DNA of 16,228 bases from an uncultured Lentisphaeria bacterium. GTDB taxonomy: Bacteria; Verrucomicrobiota; Lentisphaeria; Victivallales; UBA1829. Under the pieces are notes generated by a model. That model did not search any database. It had not been told where the DNA came from and saw nothing but the letters and a program-made list of their open reading frames with translations. How positions within the stretch are numbered: position 1 is the first letter of the stretch; every line of letters starts with the position of its first letter. The stretch is from assembly GCA_905211485.1 (NCBI GenBank), contig CAJMAW010000072.1, positions 1 to 16,228 on the forward strand, written 5' to 3'. Below are positions 13,577 to 16,228 of the stretch, piece after piece. The position numbers and the translations under genes are program-made.

Positions 13577-14743
13577 TCACTCCGCGGAAAGAATGATGCC
13601 TCCGCCGATGACGGTGTCTCCGGAATAAAAAACGGCAGACTGCCCCGGAGTCGCCGCACGCTGAGGCAAGTCGAATTCCACCGAATACTCTTTCTCCTGT
13701 GATCGGAGGGATACCGTTGCCGGGGAGGACATTGCCCGGTAGCGGATCTGCACCTCGGCCCGGAATTCCTTTTTTGCCGCATAGTCCGGCATCAGCCAGT
13801 GCGGATCGGCGAGATGGAGAGTCCGGCAGAAGAGTTCCCCGGGATTTTCAGTGATTTCGATGACTCCGTCATCGGGAGAGATTTTTTTGATGTAGGCGGG
13901 AGTTCCGAGCGCGATTCCTGTTCCCTTTCTCTGCCCGATGGTGTAGGCGTGAATCCCCTGATGCTGCCCGAGGATTTTCCCTGTCGGTGCATGGACAAAA
14001 TTTCCCCGGCGTGCTTCGGCGCCGAAAAGCAGACGCAGTTTTTCCGCGAGAGAACCTTCCTCCGGAGTGAAACAGGCGTCCTGGCTTTCCCTGGCTCCGG
14101 CATTGGGCAGTCCGAGCTTTTCCGCGATCTGCCTGACTTCGTCCTTCGTCCTGTCTCCGAGCGGGGTATGGCTGAAGGCCAGCTGTTCTCCTGAAAGGGC
14201 GTAGAGAAAATAGGACTGGTCTTTTCCCCGCTGGACTCCGCGCCGGAGAAGGCATCTTCTTCTTCCTCCTCCCTCCTCCGCGGATGAAGACGGGTCATCA
14301 TCATCTTCTTCTTCAATCCTGACGTAATGCCCTGTAACGAGTCCTTCACAGCCCCGTTTCAGGGCAAGTTCCGCCAGTTTTCCGAATTTAAAGAAGGGAT
14401 TGCAAAGCACACAGGGATTGGGCGTCCGCCCCGCTGCGTATTCTTCCCAGCAGGCGCGCATGATTTTCTCATGGAATTCCGCTTTCAGGTCCAGGATTTC
14501 CAGCTCTATTCCGAGTGCGTCCGCGGCGTTTTTGACTTTTTCCAGTGACGCTTTTTCCGTTTCCGCCTTTTCCTCCTCCAGCAAACGCATATTCAACCCG
14601 AGAGGCCGGAGTCCCGCTTCCAGACAAAGTGCCGCAGCAACCGCGGAATCCACTCCTCCGCTGAAGGCGACCAGAACCCGTGCTCCTTTCTGAAGGTGGC
14701 GGAAGGGTCTGTAAAGTGTTTCATTTTTCTGCGCAGAGGGCAT
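13577..14743 (-). CDS. mnmA: tRNA-specific 2-thiouridylase MnmA
   Basis: ATP-dependent enzyme that replaces O2 with sulfur on the wobble uridine U34 of Lys, Glu and Gln tRNAs, receiving persulfide sulfur from a cysteine desulfurase relay. The 388 residues show the PP-loop AFSGGVDSA (26-34), GRTPNPCVLCN (105-115) with catalytic Cys114, TGHYVR (137-142), GKDQSYFLYALS (173-184), and SQDACF (220-225) with the second catalytic Cys224. The central and C-terminal barrel domains follow, with HQGIHAYTIGQRKGTGI (261-277) and a final VIGGGIIL. An acidic then basic low-complexity insert (about 143-163, EEEDDDD to RRR) lengthens the loop after TGHYVR. The ATG lies 23 bp inside the end of the DUF167 gene, with GGAAGGAG about 10 nt upstream. 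It is the last gene of the ftsH-DUF167-mnmA unit. Confidence 0.95.
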   Translation of the reverse strand: MPSAQKNETLYRPFRHLQKGARVLVAFSGGVDSAVAAALCLEAGLRPLGLNMRLLEEEKAETEKASLEKVKNAADALGIELEILDLKAEFHEKIMRACWEEYAAGRTPNPCVLCNPFFKFGKLAELALKRGCEGLVTGHYVRIEEEDDDDPSSSAEEGGGRRRCLLRRGVQRGKDQSYFLYALSGEQLAFSHTPLGDRTKDEVRQIAEKLGLPNAGARESQDACFTPEEGSLAEKLRLLFGAEARRGNFVHAPTGKILGQHQGIHAYTIGQRKGTGIALGTPAYIKKISPDDGVIEITENPGELFCRTLHLADPHWLMPDYAAKKEFRAEVQIRYRAMSSPATVSLRSQEKEYSVEFDLPQRAATPGQSAVFYSGDTVIGGGIILSAE

Positions 14744-15074
14744 GAAGAAGCTGCTCCTTCCCGATCTGCCTGATCAGAAGAACCTTGTTTCTGGATGTCT
14801 GCCCGGATTCGAGGAGAACCGCGCTTTTCGGAAGTCCCAGAAGCCTGGAAAAAAAAACACACAGTTCACTGTTGGCTTTCCCGTCCACAGGCGGAGCCGC
14901 GAGCATTACCTTGAGTGCGTTCCCGTAGATCCCTGAAACGGCGTTCCGGGAGGCACGCGGGCAGACATGACACGGCAGCGAAATTCCCTCCGGCCTTACC
15001 CGGAGAATCCGCATGAGTTCCGCTTGTTCTTCAGAGGTCATATTCGAGTGAAGCGTTCCCCAGGAAGTTCTCAT
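14721..15074 (-). CDS. DUF167 / YggU family protein
   Basis: Small conserved protein of unknown function. The 117-residue product carries the family core CPRASRNAVSGIYGNALKV (38-56), LAAPPVDGKANSEL (58-71) and LLGLPKSAVLLESGQTSRNK (77-96), close to YggU of Escherichia coli. The start ATG shares ATGA (15071-15074) with the ftsH stop, which supports this start. An in-frame Met at residue 12 would give a length closer to the family's usual size of about 95-105. The gene's end overlaps the mnmA start by 23 bp, so all three genes are probably translated from one message. No enzymatic motif is visible; I make no functional claim. Confidence 0.88.
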   Translation of the reverse strand: MRTSWGTLHSNMTSEEQAELMRILRVRPEGISLPCHVCPRASRNAVSGIYGNALKVMLAAPPVDGKANSELCVFFSRLLGLPKSAVLLESGQTSRNKVLLIRQIGKEQLLHALCAEK

Positions 15075-16228
15075 TCCGCAGGTGTTTCTGTATCGTTCGC
15101 CTTTGCGTCGTTCGCCTTTGCGTCATTCGCCTTTGCCGCATCCTGTGCCGCCGGAGCATCAGGGGATTTGATAACGGCATCAGACGCAGGAGCAGCGGCA
15201 GAGGAAGAGGGCGTGTTTTCCTCCTGCGGAGCAGGGAGATTCAGCAGTTCGCGGATGTGGGCGACATCGAGCGTTTCCTTATCCAGGAGTTCGTTGGCCA
15301 GTTTGTCCAGGCGGTCCCGGTTTTCCGTAAGGATTTTCTCAGCTCTTGCTTTGCATTCGGAGACGATCCGTTTGATTTCGTTGTCGATCTCCCTTGCCGT
15401 TTCCTCGCTGTAGGATTCATTCCGTGTGATGTCGCGCCCGAGATAAATGTGTTCGGAGCGTTCTCCATACTGAATGGTTCCGAGTTTTTCACTCATCCCG
15501 TAGGCGCAGACCATGGCATGAGCGATCTGAGTCGCCTGGGCGATGTCCTGCGAAGCGCCGCTTGTGACGTCTTTGAAGACAAGTTCCTCCGCAACGCGTC
15601 CGCCCATGGTCATGGTGATGGTGTCCAGCATTTCCTGTTTGCTCCAGGAGTAGCGGTCTTCGAGCGGCATGGTCATGGTGAGCCCGAGTGCCCGGCCACG
15701 CGGAATGATGGTGACTTTATGAAGCGGCGTCGCATTCGGACAGAACAAGGTCACCAGCGCATGGCCGGCCTCATGCCACGCGGTCAGACGGCGTTCCCGT
15801 TCGGTGATTTTGCGGCTGCGGCGTTCCCGCCCGAAACAGACTTTGTCCCTGGCTTCCTCCAGATCCTGCTGATTGGCGGCGCGACGATCGTTCCTGGCGG
15901 CGAGAAGCGCCGCTTCGTTGATGAGATTCGCCAGATCGGCACCGCTGAAACCGGGGGTGGTTTTGGCAATCACGTCCAGATCGGCGGATTCGTCGAGTTT
16001 GATGTTCTTCGCATGGACTTCAAGAATTTTCCGGCGGCCTTTGATGTCGGGCAGGTCAATCACGATTTGTCTGTCGAAACGTCCGGGTCTGAGCAGGGCG
16101 GGATCCAGCACGTCCGCACGGTTGGTCGCCGCGAGAACGACCACGCCGTCGTTCGTGCCGAAGCCGTCCATCTCGACGAGCAGCTGGTTGAGCGTCTGCT
16201 CGCGCTCGTCGTGACCGCCGCCGAGGCC
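15071..16228 (-). CDS. ftsH: ATP-dependent zinc metalloprotease FtsH (N-terminal part outside the window)
   Basis: Membrane-anchored AAA+ protease that degrades misfolded membrane proteins and regulatory proteins. The window holds the last 385 codons and the frame runs straight off the right edge. Residues counted from the edge begin with GLGGGHDEREQTLNQLLVEM (1-20), followed by the second region of homology AATNRADVLDPALLRPGRFD (33-52) with the arginine fingers. The peptidase domain has the zinc motif HEAGH (152-156) and a third ligand Asp228 in TSGASQDIAQAT (222-233). The transmembrane segments and the Walker A and B motifs lie beyond the window. The C-terminus after LNLPAPQEE is a low-complexity Ala/Asp/Pro/Ser tail with three KANDA-type units, which is unusual but not damaging. 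The stop overlaps the next gene by ATGA. Confidence 0.96.
   Translation of the reverse strand, partial: GLGGGHDEREQTLNQLLVEMDGFGTNDGVVVLAATNRADVLDPALLRPGRFDRQIVIDLPDIKGRRKILEVHAKNIKLDESADLDVIAKTTPGFSGADLANLINEAALLAARNDRRAANQQDLEEARDKVCFGRERRSRKITERERRLTAWHEAGHALVTLFCPNATPLHKVTIIPRGRALGLTMTMPLEDRYSWSKQEMLDTITMTMGGRVAEELVFKDVTSGASQDIAQATQIAHAMVCAYGMSEKLGTIQYGERSEHIYLGRDITRNESYSEETAREIDNEIKRIVSECKARAEKILTENRDRLDKLANELLDKETLDVAHIRELLNLPAPQEENTPSSSAAAPASDAVIKSPDAPAAQDAAKANDAKANDAKANDTETPAE
15093..15137. repeat. 15 bp tandem repeat, three units, in the ftsH 3' end
   Basis: TCGTTCGCCTTTGCG at 15093-15107 and 15108-15122 is exact, and a third unit at 15123-15137 differs at two positions. The unit is a multiple of three and encodes a five-residue repeat (AKAND/NDAKA) in the FtsH C-terminal tail, so copy-number change would keep the frame. 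Confidence 0.85.

Noticed and set aside
11770..13782. Minus-strand open frame of 670 codons antisense to the antiporter
   Set aside because: His/Arg/Gly-rich shadow of a hydrophobic gene; no family motif.
1..16228. tRNA, rRNA, CRISPR arrays, insertion sequences, phage or toxin-antitoxin genes
   Set aside because: I scanned by eye for T-arm sequences, regular spaced repeats, terminal inverted repeats and transposase motifs and found none.

Overview
This 16.2 kb window is a compact bacterial chromosome segment of roughly mid-50s % GC. It carries mostly housekeeping and biosynthetic genes, with no tRNA, rRNA, CRISPR array, transposase or phage gene visible. RodA (elongasome) and FtsH suggest an elongating cell. 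The LeuA-like enzyme resembles the second LeuA paralogue common in Bacteroidota and related anaerobes. From this and the general style of the sequence (many TCCGGA and GGATCC words, purine/pyrimidine-tract spacers) I would guess a Gram-negative-type anaerobe, possibly of the PVC group such as Lentisphaerota. That assignment is inference and weak.

Layout, left to right. A 413 bp spacer holds a stem-loop after rodA, a GATAAT-like repeat array and, at the extreme left edge, what may be the first codon of a leftward gene. Leftward purA-rodA (9 bp apart) is divergent from rightward proA, and the two sides carry near-identical promoter hexamers. After proA come bioH-like, bioC (ATGA overlap) and mtaB on the + strand. 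A 458 bp convergent spacer follows, with a terminator-like hairpin and a G-quadruplex-prone tract. Next are two leftward units: gdpD, with a long structured leader and an operator-like inverted repeat over its promoter, and a LeuA/citramalate-synthase-family gene with its own terminator and promoter. A 662 bp divergent spacer leads into a rightward NhaD/ArsB-superfamily antiporter that has a near-consensus promoter and a folded leader of about 236 nt. The right end is a tightly overlapped leftward operon: ftsH (5' part outside the window), a DUF167/YggU gene and mnmA.

How the genes relate. purA (AMP synthesis) and rodA (wall elongation) share a transcript but not an obvious pathway. bioH-like and bioC form the methyl-ester pimeloyl-ACP entry to biotin synthesis; the later biotin genes are not here. 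mtaB and mnmA both thiolate tRNA, at A37 and U34. The LeuA-family enzyme feeds branched-chain amino acid synthesis and proA feeds proline synthesis.

I do not see a clear undescribed multi-gene system. The most interesting signals are regulatory or structural: the folded leader before the antiporter, the inverted repeat and hairpin leader of gdpD, and a possible 272 bp frame-changing duplication or insertion at the antiporter 3' end. All promoter, hairpin and repeat calls were made by eye, without folding or alignment software.
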